Assembly: GCA_016841005.1 (NCBI GenBank)
Contig: JAEORG010000021.1
Span: forward strand, 1 to 27,603
Origin: Candidatus Thorarchaeota archaeon
GTDB lineage: Archaea; Asgardarchaeota; Thorarchaeia; Thorarchaeales; Thorarchaeaceae
Direction: 5' to 3'
DNA: 27,603 nt
Shown piece by piece: positions 6,745 through 15,182 of the stretch (the first letter of the stretch is position 1; the number at the start of each line of letters is the position of its first letter). The notes under the pieces were generated by a model. The model worked only from the letters and a program-made list of their open reading frames with translations. It did no database searches and was not told the origin of the DNA. Made by a program: the position numbers and the translations under genes.

Positions 6745-8727
6745 CTATTCCTGACGGTATAGCTTGAGTTTTAGAAACGAGTACACTATCGCTAGCATGA
6801 TGACACTCAGCAATGCGACTGGTGATACTACTGATACCCAGTGTTCTTGTGGGTCCCAGTCGATGCCATCTGGTATGCCGTCACCATCTGTATCTGGATT
6901 AGTTGGTGACATACAGAACTCGACCTCGTATGCATCACTCCAACCATCACCATCTGTATCCGGAGTGAAGGGTGACAATTGGTTGAGCACCTCGAAGAGA
7001 TCACTCAAAGAATCGCCATCAGTGTCCGGCGAAAGCGGGTTCAGACCAGTCTCGTACTCAAAACCGTCTTCGAGCCCATCCTTATCAGAATCGGAATCAG
7101 TGGGGTTTGTCCCGAGTACATAGACTTCTAGATAATCGTCGAGACCGTCCTGATCAGTATCTTTTGAAGTGGGGTCTGTACCGAGTGAAGCTTCTACGCC
7201 GTCTCCGATGCCGTCTCCATCAGTATCATTTGATAGCAGACTCGAACCCCAGATAAACTCATCATAATCTGATGCGCCATCCCCATCAGTGTCGTTAGAA
7301 GTTGGGTTCGTCCCAATCTCGATCTCGAAATCATCGTCTAACGCATCTCGGTCAGTATCGCGAAGGTAAGGAGAGGTACCGTAGTCTAATTCTTCAAGGT
7401 CAGTGAGTGTATCACCATCTACATCCTCGTTAGCTGTAATAGTGAGTGAATAATTGGTCAGAACAACACCATAGTTGGTGATGTTAACGGAATAACTACC
7501 AAACTCAAGAACAAGATATTTCATTACAATGAGATTGTCATTCTCTGTCCTATTGTAGACAACTGCGTTTTCATCAATACTGATGATGGTTGCTTGAATT
7601 GTGGCATTTCCATCCCAAGTGATGGTAGCGTTCAGGTATCCCTTCTTGGAAGCAATGGTTCTCATGACCTCAGAATGCCCTGGATCCAGTGAACTGCTCT
7701 TGCTTTTCTCAGGAGCCACGCCTGTACCTAAGAGACCGATATATGCCACGACAGCAGCTGTGGATGCTACTAGATCTGCAGCCTTCTCGTAACTAAAGTC
7801 AGGATTATTCCAGGTATCAGATGAAGTACTTGAGAGAGGGTCGTATTGATACCCCTGGGATATATGCATCGCTGGGCGACCCACCTGCCACATTTCATAT
7901 GCCAATGAATTCTGAGCGATATCTAGGTCTGAAACCTGTTGAAGATACCCGTTGCCAAAATCAGCAGAAGCTAGGCTCAAAAACTGGGGAATCCAATCTT
8001 GATCATGGTAGATTCCTTCTGAAGAATAGCTCCGTATGGACAATTTGAACCCATAGAGGTATCCCGCACGATGAAATAGAATCCTGTCAAATGCAATGCC
8101 TGTGATTGTCCGTATCTCATTATCTTCAAGCCATTGTACGAAGGCTCGTCCTCCGAGATCGTAATCCTCATCGAGATGCATTCCATTGATGAGCACATAG
8201 TATACATCACAGGATAATGTGTAATTTTGAAGTATTCTGGCAATCTCCAAGACCGCAGCAACCCCAGCTCCTGCATCATTCGTACCAGGTGAGTCCTCAC
8301 TGTCCATGATACCAGCTATAACAATGGCAGGCCTTGGAGCTTGTGCAGTGCCATTCTTCATGGCTAGCAGACTCTGATATTCGGTCACCTGCTGAAATGT
8401 GAGCTCATCATTGGTATTATTCTGGAGAACCTCCTCTGCCCAGTCCCACGCATCGATAAGGTTCTGACTTGGGCCTTCTTCATCCCAGATTCTGCTTGGG
8501 AAATTCTCTGTGAGGTCCTTAGTGAGGTTTCCAACATTATCCTTTGAGGTTTCTGAGAATATGTCTTCAAAGAGAGCTGTGGAATTGAAATATGTGATAT
8601 CTGCGGGTATTGGTCTGTTCGTAGGCGCTGTTGGACTTGTTACGTTATTCGTTGTTATCAGCATTGGTCCTAGAAGTAATGTGAACATTACCACTGCGGA
8701 AAATACTCTGGACCAAGCACCTCTCAT
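6745..8727 (-). CDS. M28 peptidase-like surface protein with nine TSP3 calcium repeats, probably inactive
   Basis: A 660-residue secreted, membrane-anchored protein. Residues 1-26 are a signal peptide. Residues about 45-335 resemble the M28 aminopeptidase fold: PAIVIAGIMDSEDSPGTNDAG (133-153) aligns with the family A-H-x-D-S...G-x-N-D motif. Only D142 and D151 remain: the first zinc-binding histidine is isoleucine, the usual E-E pair is replaced around GMHLDED (182-188), and the final histidine near SSDTWNN is missing. Residues 435-624 are nine TSP3-type calcium repeats. A membrane helix near 630-650 and a short basic tail end the protein. I chose the ATG at 8727 because the signal peptide starts there and a TATA-like box lies 27 bases upstream; the frame also offers ATGs at 8805/8802, directly after the previous stop. 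Paralog of the next gene upstream. Confidence 0.82.
   Translation of the reverse strand: MRGAWSRVFSAVVMFTLLLGPMLITTNNVTSPTAPTNRPIPADITYFNSTALFEDIFSETSKDNVGNLTKDLTENFPSRIWDEEGPSQNLIDAWDWAEEVLQNNTNDELTFQQVTEYQSLLAMKNGTAQAPRPAIVIAGIMDSEDSPGTNDAGAGVAAVLEIARILQNYTLSCDVYYVLINGMHLDEDYDLGGRAFVQWLEDNEIRTITGIAFDRILFHRAGYLYGFKLSIRSYSSEGIYHDQDWIPQFLSLASADFGNGYLQQVSDLDIAQNSLAYEMWQVGRPAMHISQGYQYDPLSSTSSDTWNNPDFSYEKAADLVASTAAVVAYIGLLGTGVAPEKSKSSSLDPGHSEVMRTIASKKGYLNATITWDGNATIQATIISIDENAVVYNRTENDNLIVMKYLVLEFGSYSVNITNYGVVLTNYSLTITANEDVDGDTLTDLEELDYGTSPYLRDTDRDALDDDFEIEIGTNPTSNDTDGDGASDYDEFIWGSSLLSNDTDGDGIGDGVEASLGTDPTSKDTDQDGLDDYLEVYVLGTNPTDSDSDKDGLEDGFEYETGLNPLSPDTDGDSLSDLFEVLNQLSPFTPDTDGDGWSDAYEVEFCMSPTNPDTDGDGIPDGIDWDPQEHWVSVVSPVALLSVIMLAIVYSFLKLKLYRQE
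6856..7425 (-). repeat. TSP3 calcium-repeat region, nine units of about 66 bases
   Basis: Nine units of 22 (once 23) codons, each starting with a D-x-D-x-D-x-x-x-D loop (for example DTDGDGIGDGVE) and ending in an N-P or D-P turn. These are coding repeats, residues 435-624 of the protein. Calcium binding is expected from the family. Confidence 0.85.
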
Positions 8728-8751
8728 AGTTACTCTTCGCCTTCGAAGTAG

Positions 8752-8757
8752 ATTAAA
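8752..8757 (-). promoter_or_regulatory. TATA-like box supporting a leaderless start at 8727
   Basis: The minus strand reads TTTAAT, centred about 27 bases ahead of the ATG at 8727. The position supports that ATG over the upstream in-frame ATGs at 8805 and 8802. Confidence 0.45.
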
Positions 8758-8806
8758 TACATTATTGACAGAGCAGAGGTCCTTCGAACTCTCCCATGGC
8801 ATCATT

Positions 8807-10816
8807 TTAGCTACCTCTCATGTATGCTCTGCGCTTCACAACCAAGATTCCAATGATGATGATAGTGAAGATGCCAAGAGCTATGAACGGTACAGTATTT
8901 ATCCAATGTTCAGTTGGCGCCCAGTCTTGTCCATCCGGAATCCCGTCTCGATCTGTATCTGCATCAAAAGGCATCAGACAATGTTCAACTTCATACGAAT
9001 CACTTAGTCCATCCATGTCTGTATCTGTTGACAGAGGGTTCAGTGCATTCAGCACCTCAAAGAGGTCACTAAGTCCATCACCATCCGAATCTGGTGATAA
9101 CGGATTGGTATCAAGTTCAACGTACTCTGTAAAATCGCTCAACCCGTCAGAATCTGAATCGGCAGAGAGAGGATCAGTTCCTAAATCAAGCTCAACATTA
9201 TCATTAAGTCCATCTTGGTCTGTATCTGCAAGTGTCGGATTAAGCCCAAGGTCTATTTCGTATCCATCATATAGTGTATCCGAATCGGTATCTTGGACAA
9301 GTGGGTCGCAACCGAAGAAGACCTCTATTCCATCGAGTGCCCCATCGAAGTCGGAATCTGGCAAACGTGGGTTCGTACCCAACGTCTGTTCATCCGCATC
9401 TGGTAGGTAGTCAGAATCCGTATCTGAAGAGAGGCTATCTGTCCCGAACATGAATTCCTCGTAATCATCCAACCCATCCCAATCTAGATCCTGATACTGC
9501 GAATAGGACATTACGATGTTAGTCGATTCATTCCCTGAGTTTGTAACCCGAAGCGTGTATTCTCCGCGAGTACCCACGAGGTAATTCATCTGTATTGCTT
9601 TATCTGATTCATTTCGGAAATACACCGAATCATCTGACGGGTTCAGAATATCCGCGGCCACTGAGAAGTTCATATCCCATGTGACTGATACATTGACATA
9701 TGAGAGTCCAGTAAGGTGAAGGTCTGTCTCATAGATAGAACCCGCTCCCACACTTCTCGTCGTAGTATACTCAGGAGCCACTCCTGCGCCTAGTCTTCCC
9801 AATGTCGCAACGAGGGAGCAAACCAGTCCGACAGCCTCCTGAGCGTTGTCGTATTGATATTGGCCATAATTCCAGGTATCATACTCAGTTGTCCAAATAT
9901 AATCGTTATAGAATTGACCGACGGAAATACTAGGGATTCCTCGCAGCCACCCCTCATAGGCACCAGTCGGTACCCAGTTATCATCATGTGTCAAGTTACT
10001 AATGACCGCTTGACCTGTTCCGGACCTCTGAGAGATGTCCTCCGCCATTGAAAGAACATATCGCAAAGGGTCGTAGGGAAACATCAGATAATCATAGGAA
10101 ACCCTGATATCCTGTCCGAAAGTATCATAGGTGTAGTATAATAATCGGCTAAACCAAATCACTCCAGCCGGTGATCGACCTTCTGATTGGAGTTCGTTGA
10201 GGAGATATGCCATTCCCTGGTTACCACTTGAATACGTGAATGAGTATCCATAGGAGATGGTATTCGTGAATACAAAGTATACATCATTTGTGAGATTGTA
10301 GGAATGTAACACACGTGCACATTCAAGGACCGCAGCAACACTAGCTGCAAATCCGTTAGCACCCGGAGACCATCTGCTCGAAATGGTTGCAGAAATAATG
10401 ATTGGAGCCAAGTTTGAATCTGTGCCTTCCTGAATTGCCACAAGGTTGAGCATGGACGTCCTAAATTCGAAATGAATCTCGCCATCAGTGTAGTCTGAAA
10501 TAGTCTCATTTACATAGTTCCAGCAATCCCGAAGCGATTGTGTTCCATTTCTGTCTAGTGGATACCAGATTCTCTGAGGGTATTGCTGAGAAATAATCTG
10601 TGTCACTGCGCGGATGTTGTTAATGTTGACCTTTGAAAAGACAGAATCCCAGAGGGATTTCATACTGAATGTTTCAGCTGGTGTCATTTGAACAACTTCA
10701 GTACTTGTAGGTAAGGTTGTGTCGCTGTTATCGTCTACTAGGCTGGAAGGAGCTAGGAATATCATTGCCAGTAAAAACGATAACGTGATGCATGCATAGA
10801 CACGGCTCCATTTCAT
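8807..10816 (-). CDS. M28 peptidase-like surface protein with nine TSP3 repeats, zinc site lost
   Basis: A 669-residue paralog of the gene downstream, with the same order: signal peptide (residues 1-26), M28-like domain (about 50-345), a beta-rich segment, nine TSP3 repeats (443-632), a membrane helix near 640-660 and a basic tail. The peptidase site is erased. The A-H-x-D-S motif reads ATISS (143-147), the bridging aspartate of N-D is G155, no glutamate pair is seen after VYFVFTN, and the last histidine is replaced near TTEYDTWN. The fold seems kept, since GANGFAASVAAVLE and RGIPSISVG still align. It probably binds ligands, peptides or a partner instead of cleaving. Many N-x-S/T sites suggest surface glycosylation. 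The ATG at 10816 is supported by a TATA-like box. The gene ends one base before an in-frame ATG of the downstream paralog, so co-transcription is possible. Confidence 0.82.
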   Translation of the reverse strand: MKWSRVYACITLSFLLAMIFLAPSSLVDDNSDTTLPTSTEVVQMTPAETFSMKSLWDSVFSKVNINNIRAVTQIISQQYPQRIWYPLDRNGTQSLRDCWNYVNETISDYTDGEIHFEFRTSMLNLVAIQEGTDSNLAPIIISATISSRWSPGANGFAASVAAVLECARVLHSYNLTNDVYFVFTNTISYGYSFTYSSGNQGMAYLLNELQSEGRSPAGVIWFSRLLYYTYDTFGQDIRVSYDYLMFPYDPLRYVLSMAEDISQRSGTGQAVISNLTHDDNWVPTGAYEGWLRGIPSISVGQFYNDYIWTTEYDTWNYGQYQYDNAQEAVGLVCSLVATLGRLGAGVAPEYTTTRSVGAGSIYETDLHLTGLSYVNVSVTWDMNFSVAADILNPSDDSVYFRNESDKAIQMNYLVGTRGEYTLRVTNSGNESTNIVMSYSQYQDLDWDGLDDYEEFMFGTDSLSSDTDSDYLPDADEQTLGTNPRLPDSDFDGALDGIEVFFGCDPLVQDTDSDTLYDGYEIDLGLNPTLADTDQDGLNDNVELDLGTDPLSADSDSDGLSDFTEYVELDTNPLSPDSDGDGLSDLFEVLNALNPLSTDTDMDGLSDSYEVEHCLMPFDADTDRDGIPDGQDWAPTEHWINTVPFIALGIFTIIIIGILVVKRRAYMRGS
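8921..9490 (-). repeat. TSP3 calcium-repeat region, nine units of about 66 bases
   Basis: Nine units of 22 (once 23) codons built on D-x-D-x-D-x-x-x-D loops, coding residues 443-632. It parallels the repeat region of the downstream paralog in unit number and in its final P-D-G-x-D-W motif. Confidence 0.85.
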
Positions 10817-10842
10817 AAGGTCGATGGGCTATTGAAGTCCAG

Positions 10843-10848
10843 TTATAT
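10843..10848 (-). promoter_or_regulatory. TATA-like box for the upstream surface-protein gene
   Basis: The minus strand has ATATAA centred about 29 bases ahead of the ATG at 10816, within the 52-base gap after mobB. It implies a leaderless or nearly leaderless message. Confidence 0.4.
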
Positions 10849-10868
10849 CTTGCGAAAGGCGCTATGGT

Positions 10869-11369
10869 TTATTCAGGTATGGACTCAATTCCAACTGATT
10901 CATCTTTTACGATGCGGACGAGAGTTTCAATGTCTGCATTAGATATAGTAGGAATTCCCTCTATCTGTGGTTTATGTGCTGTTCCCTCCCATATTACGAC
11001 TGCCTTGACGGTCTTGGGTAATTCTTCAACCGGTTCTGACTCTTCACCAATACACCAAAACTTAGGAACTTCCAGTTGTTTGAATCCCTCAAGTAACAAG
11101 AAGTCAACCTCAAGCACATTTGCGATTTCTGATATTGACACTCTACGATTGAATCTGACTGTTGTTGTATCAGGACCAGAGAGAATGGTTGGATTCGCTC
11201 CCGCTTTTCCATGTCTCCATGTGTCTGTCCCTTCTGGTGCAATAATATTCTCAATCGAACCCTTGATGGTCGCGACTTTATATCCCTCAGATGTCAAACT
11301 CTGGATAATCTGCTCAAGCAAGAAGGTCTTGCCTGAGAAAGAGAATCCTGAAACAGCGAATACGCGCAT
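10869..11369 (-). CDS. mobB: Molybdopterin-guanine dinucleotide biosynthesis protein MobB
   Basis: A 166-residue P-loop GTPase-type protein of the MobB family, which assists MobA in adding GMP to molybdopterin. The Walker A motif is GFSFSGKT (residues 8-15). The family motif DTWRHGKAGA lies at 49-58 and LLLEGFK at 91-97. The usual histidine-rich stretch after the second strand (K-H-x-x-H) reads IKGSIEN here, a mild departure. Length is typical. It suggests the cell makes a molybdenum or tungsten bis-MGD enzyme, but none is in the window. It sits between the surface-protein genes (same strand, 52 bases downstream) and the divergent ABC operon, and no functional link to either is evident. Confidence 0.92.
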   Translation of the reverse strand: MRVFAVSGFSFSGKTFLLEQIIQSLTSEGYKVATIKGSIENIIAPEGTDTWRHGKAGANPTILSGPDTTTVRFNRRVSISEIANVLEVDFLLLEGFKQLEVPKFWCIGEESEPVEELPKTVKAVVIWEGTAHKPQIEGIPTISNADIETLVRIVKDESVGIESIPE

Positions 11370-11470
11370 AGTAAACTCAGTGGAAGACTCATCATGAAGG
11401 TTAATGGTGTTTTCGATGTCGGGAGGGTTTGGTTAATATACAGGTAATTTTGGCTTGCTTCTTACGGAAC

Positions 11471-11478
11471 CTTAAAAA
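11471..11478 (+). promoter_or_regulatory. TATA-like box for the ABC operon
   Basis: CTTAAAAA lies about 44 bases before the TTG start at 11519, predicting a transcription start near 11500 and a leader of about 18 bases. That leader carries a GGAG Shine-Dalgarno match at 11506-11509, nine bases before the start. A very similar box (CTTAAAAA at 18137-18144) precedes the second ATPase gene. Confidence 0.45.
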
Positions 11479-11518
11479 TCCGTAACTGTTCGAGAATACT
11501 GTACTGGAGACACCATCC

Positions 11519-12280
11519 TTGGAGACCGAGAAAGAAGCTGCAGTTGTATGCCAAGAAGTATTTCGAGAATTCGAGGACGGCACCCGAATAATAAAAGTCC
11601 TCAGAGGTACAAATCTCGCTGTAAAACGTGGTGAGTTTGTTGCCATAGTTGGTGCATCAGGATCTGGGAAGACGACTCTCCTTAATCTAATCGGAGGTCT
11701 TGATCGTCCTACTGGAGGTACCATACTTGTAGATGGTATTGATATAACAGGTCTTGATGATGACAAGATGTCTGAGATGCGGCGTCATAAGATTGGTGTG
11801 CTTTTTCAAGATCAACATTTACTACCCATCTTTACTGCCATAGAGAATGTTCAGGTTCCTATGTTGCTCGATGAGGTGAGGGCGGATACGCGTCATGAGA
11901 AAGCGATGAAGCTCCTTGCTGCAGTTGGTGTCGATCATCGTGCTCATCACATGCCTCATGAGCTCTCAGGTGGAATGCGCTCTCGAGTTGCCCTTGCACG
12001 CGCTCTAGCTAACGACCCAATTGTCCTCCTTTGTGATGAACCGACAGGTGATCTTGACCACAAAACTGGTGGAGAGATTATTCGTTTAATGAGAGATCTT
12101 GCAAAAAGTGAGAATCGAGCAGTCATCACTGTGACTCACGATCCCGAAACTGCTAGAATGGCTGACCGAATTCTTCTCCTCCGTGATGGAAAACTAGTAT
12201 CAGAACTTATTGGAGAATTCTTCAGAGCAAGTGGCGTCGATGTAGAAAGCAAACCAGCTGAAGATTCTGCATCGGGGTGA
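11519..12280 (+). CDS. ABC transporter ATP-binding protein, MacB/LolD type
   Basis: A 253-residue cytoplasmic ATPase of the MacB/LolD/FtsE group, which powers FtsX-type permeases. Walker A is GASGSGKT (45-52), the Q-loop is Q97 in FQDQHLLP, the signature is LSGGM (149-153), Walker B ends in DEPTGDLD with catalytic E174, and the switch histidine is H207. The signature normally reads LSGGQ; methionine at the fifth position is unusual. The start is a TTG with GGAG nine bases upstream; no other suitable start codon precedes the first conserved strand. Four bases separate it from the first permease gene, whose Shine-Dalgarno site overlaps this stop codon, so the two are translationally linked. It may form a homodimer, or a heterodimer with the ATPase encoded at 18165-19172. 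Confidence 0.93.
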   Translation: METEKEAAVVCQEVFREFEDGTRIIKVLRGTNLAVKRGEFVAIVGASGSGKTTLLNLIGGLDRPTGGTILVDGIDITGLDDDKMSEMRRHKIGVLFQDQHLLPIFTAIENVQVPMLLDEVRADTRHEKAMKLLAAVGVDHRAHHMPHELSGGMRSRVALARALANDPIVLLCDEPTGDLDHKTGGEIIRLMRDLAKSENRAVITVTHDPETARMADRILLLRDGKLVSELIGEFFRASGVDVESKPAEDSASG

Positions 12281-12281
12281 T
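12274..12281 (+). promoter_or_regulatory. Ribosome binding site overlapping the ATPase stop codon
   Basis: GGGGTGAT includes the TGA stop of the ATPase gene and lies three bases before the GTG start at 12285. It decides the GTG start of the first permease and links translation of the two genes. Confidence 0.65.
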
Positions 12282-12284
12282 TTA

Positions 12285-15173
12285 GTGGCTAGAAAGAGTA
12301 AGAACGGGAAGGTTTTACCCGGTAACCGCCTCTATGCCTTTTCATACGCACTTAGTTCAATGAAGGCATATCCGTTCAGGGCTCTCAGTCTTGCTCTTAC
12401 ACTTAGTCTTGGTGTATCTCTTATTGGCTCAGTTCTCATCTGGGCTGATACAGGTGTTCAAGTGAGTGTTGACGAATATTTTGATGATAATGCATTCCAA
12501 TTATTAGTTGAGAATCCAGCTGGTCAGACTGCAGCTGTAGATGCTGCAGATTCATACCTTCGTAACAGCTTACTTATCGAAGATACATACAGAGTAAACT
12601 CAACAGTAGGACTTGTATTTGGTACACAATTACCAGATAGTACAATGTATGGGTTAGAAGAGCCTATCTATACCGATGGAATGAAGGATTGTGAGGTCAT
12701 TGCTGTAGACAATGAATTCCTTGACATTGCAAAGACCCAGTTTGAAATTGAAGGAGCTTTCCAACTTTCTCCTGGAGAAACTGTTGTTTCAACCCAATTC
12801 GTGAATTATGTTTACGAAGTGTTCGGTCTAACCCTGACTATTAATTCTACAATTGATGTTGAGGTTCTCACTCGCAGACCCACTGGTTTGACGGGCGAGA
12901 TTGGCGATATGGGTAGACAGAGTCTGAATGCGCTAAAGATTGTTGGAATATATGAGATTGAAGGATACAACTCTCTCATAGAATTAGGATTCAATTCCCT
13001 CATGAGAACGAACTATGATTACCTGCACTTTTACACCCCTGTCTTTGGCATTCGAGATAGCATCATGGTTCTTGCAGATGAGTTCGACTCCGCAGACCTG
13101 TCACAGACTGGTTTCTTTGGAGCCAGATCCTTTGTTAGAGCCTCAAGTGAAAATCTGATTGCTGCAGGTGTAGATGTGATGGATGAGAACCTCCTCACAC
13201 TCAAAGCAAGAGTAGACGAACAGTACGATGTTACAGTTGAAGGTCTGGGGGAGGTCCTATATCTCCAAAGCCTTGTCGATACCTATGTTGAAACAATGCC
13301 TCTTGCATTGTTAAATCTACCAATTTTCATACTTGCTCTCTTTCTGTCCGTTTTCGCTGCAGATACATTCATGGCTACTAGAAATGTAGAAGTAAGCGCT
13401 CTCCGATCCAAAGGAGCCAGTTCTAGCCAAGTGTACGGAATATTCTTCTCCGAATCAGTTCTCATAGCTATTTTCAGTACAATTGTGGGTATTTTCCTTA
13501 GTATTATTTTCGCAGCCTTAATTCCATCAGCGACGGGATTCATGGTCTTCGACTGGGACCTCTATGAATACTTCCTATCAAATACGGTAATCAAGACCGA
13601 ATCTATTATCATGACTATCCTGCTGTGTATCATACCTCCACTACTATTCATACTCAATTCTGCTAGAAAGGCGGCAACGACTGAGATTGGTATGCAGCTT
13701 ATGGAAGTATCTGAACCAGTCGACACTGGGAGTGAAGCATATGGTTTCACAATCGGCATGTCGGTCGTGCTTCTAGCAATGGTCGTTGGTGCAGTCATTT
13801 TCCTTCCAACTAATCCTATCATGTTATTCATCGAACTCGGACTAGGTACTGCAGCATGGTTCTTCATGGCATTCAATGGTTCAAGATTATCTCGAGTAGG
13901 ATTCGCAAAGATTACTCAGAAGATGTCGTTCGTTCTTGGCGAGAAGAATCTGATTTCTGCAGGTAACCTCAGGATGAGAAGAGGAAGGATTGTTCCTCTA
14001 ATGGTTGTACTTGCACTAACACTATCCTCTACGATTGCTTTCACAGTTCAAGCTCAGAGTTTCCAAGCAGACCTTCAGAAAGAAATAGAATACGCAGTCG
14101 GTGCAGACCTCCGAGTAAGTTGCACTTCTCGTCCTTTCAGTTTTAACGATTCACTTGAACAATACCCTGGAGTTAACAGAGCCACACCTATTCTAAAAAC
14201 ATGGGGTGGTATAGGAATAGAACGGATAACAATTGCAGGAATAGATGCTATAGAATATTCGCTAATAGCGAACTTTGACGAATCGAGTTTCGGTGGGCAA
14301 GATCCCAGCTTTGTATTGTCTAGGCTTGCATCAACACCAAATGGAATCCTCTTGAGTCAATATCATGCTGACCGTTGGAATAAGACAATAGGTGATGAGC
14401 TTAATCTAGAAGTTGGCGGTCGGTTATCTACAGAGTGGGTCACTTTTACTGTAATAGGAACAGTGCATTCAGCTCCCGGCTTTGGCTATGCCTCAGAAGA
14501 AGACATTCCATCATCTCGACTTGGTGCAGGATTCGGGTTTCAAGTTGGTCTCTCCGGACTTGCAATTGCTAATCTAGATTATATTTCAGAAGAAACAGAA
14601 ATATCCACTGCTAATCTTTTCATGGCTGACTTGGTCTGTGTCACCGATCAAGACCTTGTTCTCAGATCATTAAGAGACCTTCCAGGAGTATCAGCAACAA
14701 CACCAGAGGCATTCGACCTTAGCGGTTTCTCGTTTGGTACTGCACTTTTCCTGAGCACCGTAGAGGGATTATTCTCAATCGGTTTTGCAATGTCCCTTAT
14801 ACTAAGTATGTTTGCGCTTACTCTGTTCTTAGGTTCAATTGTTCGAGAGCGCAAGAGAGATTACGCTATTCTACGTGCAGTGGGAGGTTCAAAGCGGCAG
14901 ATAATTAGAGTGGTCTTGTCAGAGTTTACAGGCATAGTATTTGCCTCTCTGACATTAAGCCTAGTCTTAGGTACACTCTTCGGATATGTTATGAGCTCAA
15001 TCATATTTGCTATGAGCCCATTTGCACGAACTCTTGCGGCACTTATTACATTTCCAATTGGCTTTCTCACAGCAGTGCTTCTGCTTGAGATATTCGCCAT
15101 GATTGTAGGTGCCTATTTCCCTGCAAGGGAGGCATCAAAGACCGACCCAGCAATAGTCTTACGAAATCTGTGA
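12285..15173 (+). CDS. FtsX/MacB-type ABC permease, large two-domain form (first copy)
   Basis: A 962-residue permease with about ten membrane helices. The first helix (33-53) ends in WADTG and is followed by an extracellular domain of about 285 residues (MacB_PCD-like). Further helices lie at about 340-358, 389-412, 438-458, 486-506, 512-530 and 569-588. A second extracellular domain of about 230 residues and three last helices follow. Two cytoplasmic FtsX coupling motifs are visible, SALRSKGASSSQV (371-383) and YAILRAVGGSKRQ near the C-terminus, so it is a tandem FtsX-domain protein. Proteins of this type convert ATP hydrolysis into movement of external domains to extract or export lipids, lipoproteins or peptides, or to control envelope enzymes. 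Nine bases separate it from its paralog, so they probably pair as a heterodimer. Confidence 0.92.
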   Translation: MARKSKNGKVLPGNRLYAFSYALSSMKAYPFRALSLALTLSLGVSLIGSVLIWADTGVQVSVDEYFDDNAFQLLVENPAGQTAAVDAADSYLRNSLLIEDTYRVNSTVGLVFGTQLPDSTMYGLEEPIYTDGMKDCEVIAVDNEFLDIAKTQFEIEGAFQLSPGETVVSTQFVNYVYEVFGLTLTINSTIDVEVLTRRPTGLTGEIGDMGRQSLNALKIVGIYEIEGYNSLIELGFNSLMRTNYDYLHFYTPVFGIRDSIMVLADEFDSADLSQTGFFGARSFVRASSENLIAAGVDVMDENLLTLKARVDEQYDVTVEGLGEVLYLQSLVDTYVETMPLALLNLPIFILALFLSVFAADTFMATRNVEVSALRSKGASSSQVYGIFFSESVLIAIFSTIVGIFLSIIFAALIPSATGFMVFDWDLYEYFLSNTVIKTESIIMTILLCIIPPLLFILNSARKAATTEIGMQLMEVSEPVDTGSEAYGFTIGMSVVLLAMVVGAVIFLPTNPIMLFIELGLGTAAWFFMAFNGSRLSRVGFAKITQKMSFVLGEKNLISAGNLRMRRGRIVPLMVVLALTLSSTIAFTVQAQSFQADLQKEIEYAVGADLRVSCTSRPFSFNDSLEQYPGVNRATPILKTWGGIGIERITIAGIDAIEYSLIANFDESSFGGQDPSFVLSRLASTPNGILLSQYHADRWNKTIGDELNLEVGGRLSTEWVTFTVIGTVHSAPGFGYASEEDIPSSRLGAGFGFQVGLSGLAIANLDYISEETEISTANLFMADLVCVTDQDLVLRSLRDLPGVSATTPEAFDLSGFSFGTALFLSTVEGLFSIGFAMSLILSMFALTLFLGSIVRERKRDYAILRAVGGSKRQIIRVVLSEFTGIVFASLTLSLVLGTLFGYVMSSIIFAMSPFARTLAALITFPIGFLTAVLLLEIFAMIVGAYFPAREASKTDPAIVLRNL

Positions 15174-15182
15174 GGATAAAAG

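Noticed and set aside
8728..8805. Upstream ATGs at 8805/8802 as the start of the second surface protein, directly after the previous stop
   Set aside because: The added 26 residues precede a good signal peptide, and a TATA-like box fits a leaderless start at 8727; translational coupling from the upstream gene cannot be fully excluded.
10864..11397. Long plus-strand open frame of 177 codons opposite mobB
   Set aside because: It is antisense to a clear MobB gene with Walker A and DTWRH motifs; its translation shows no domain.
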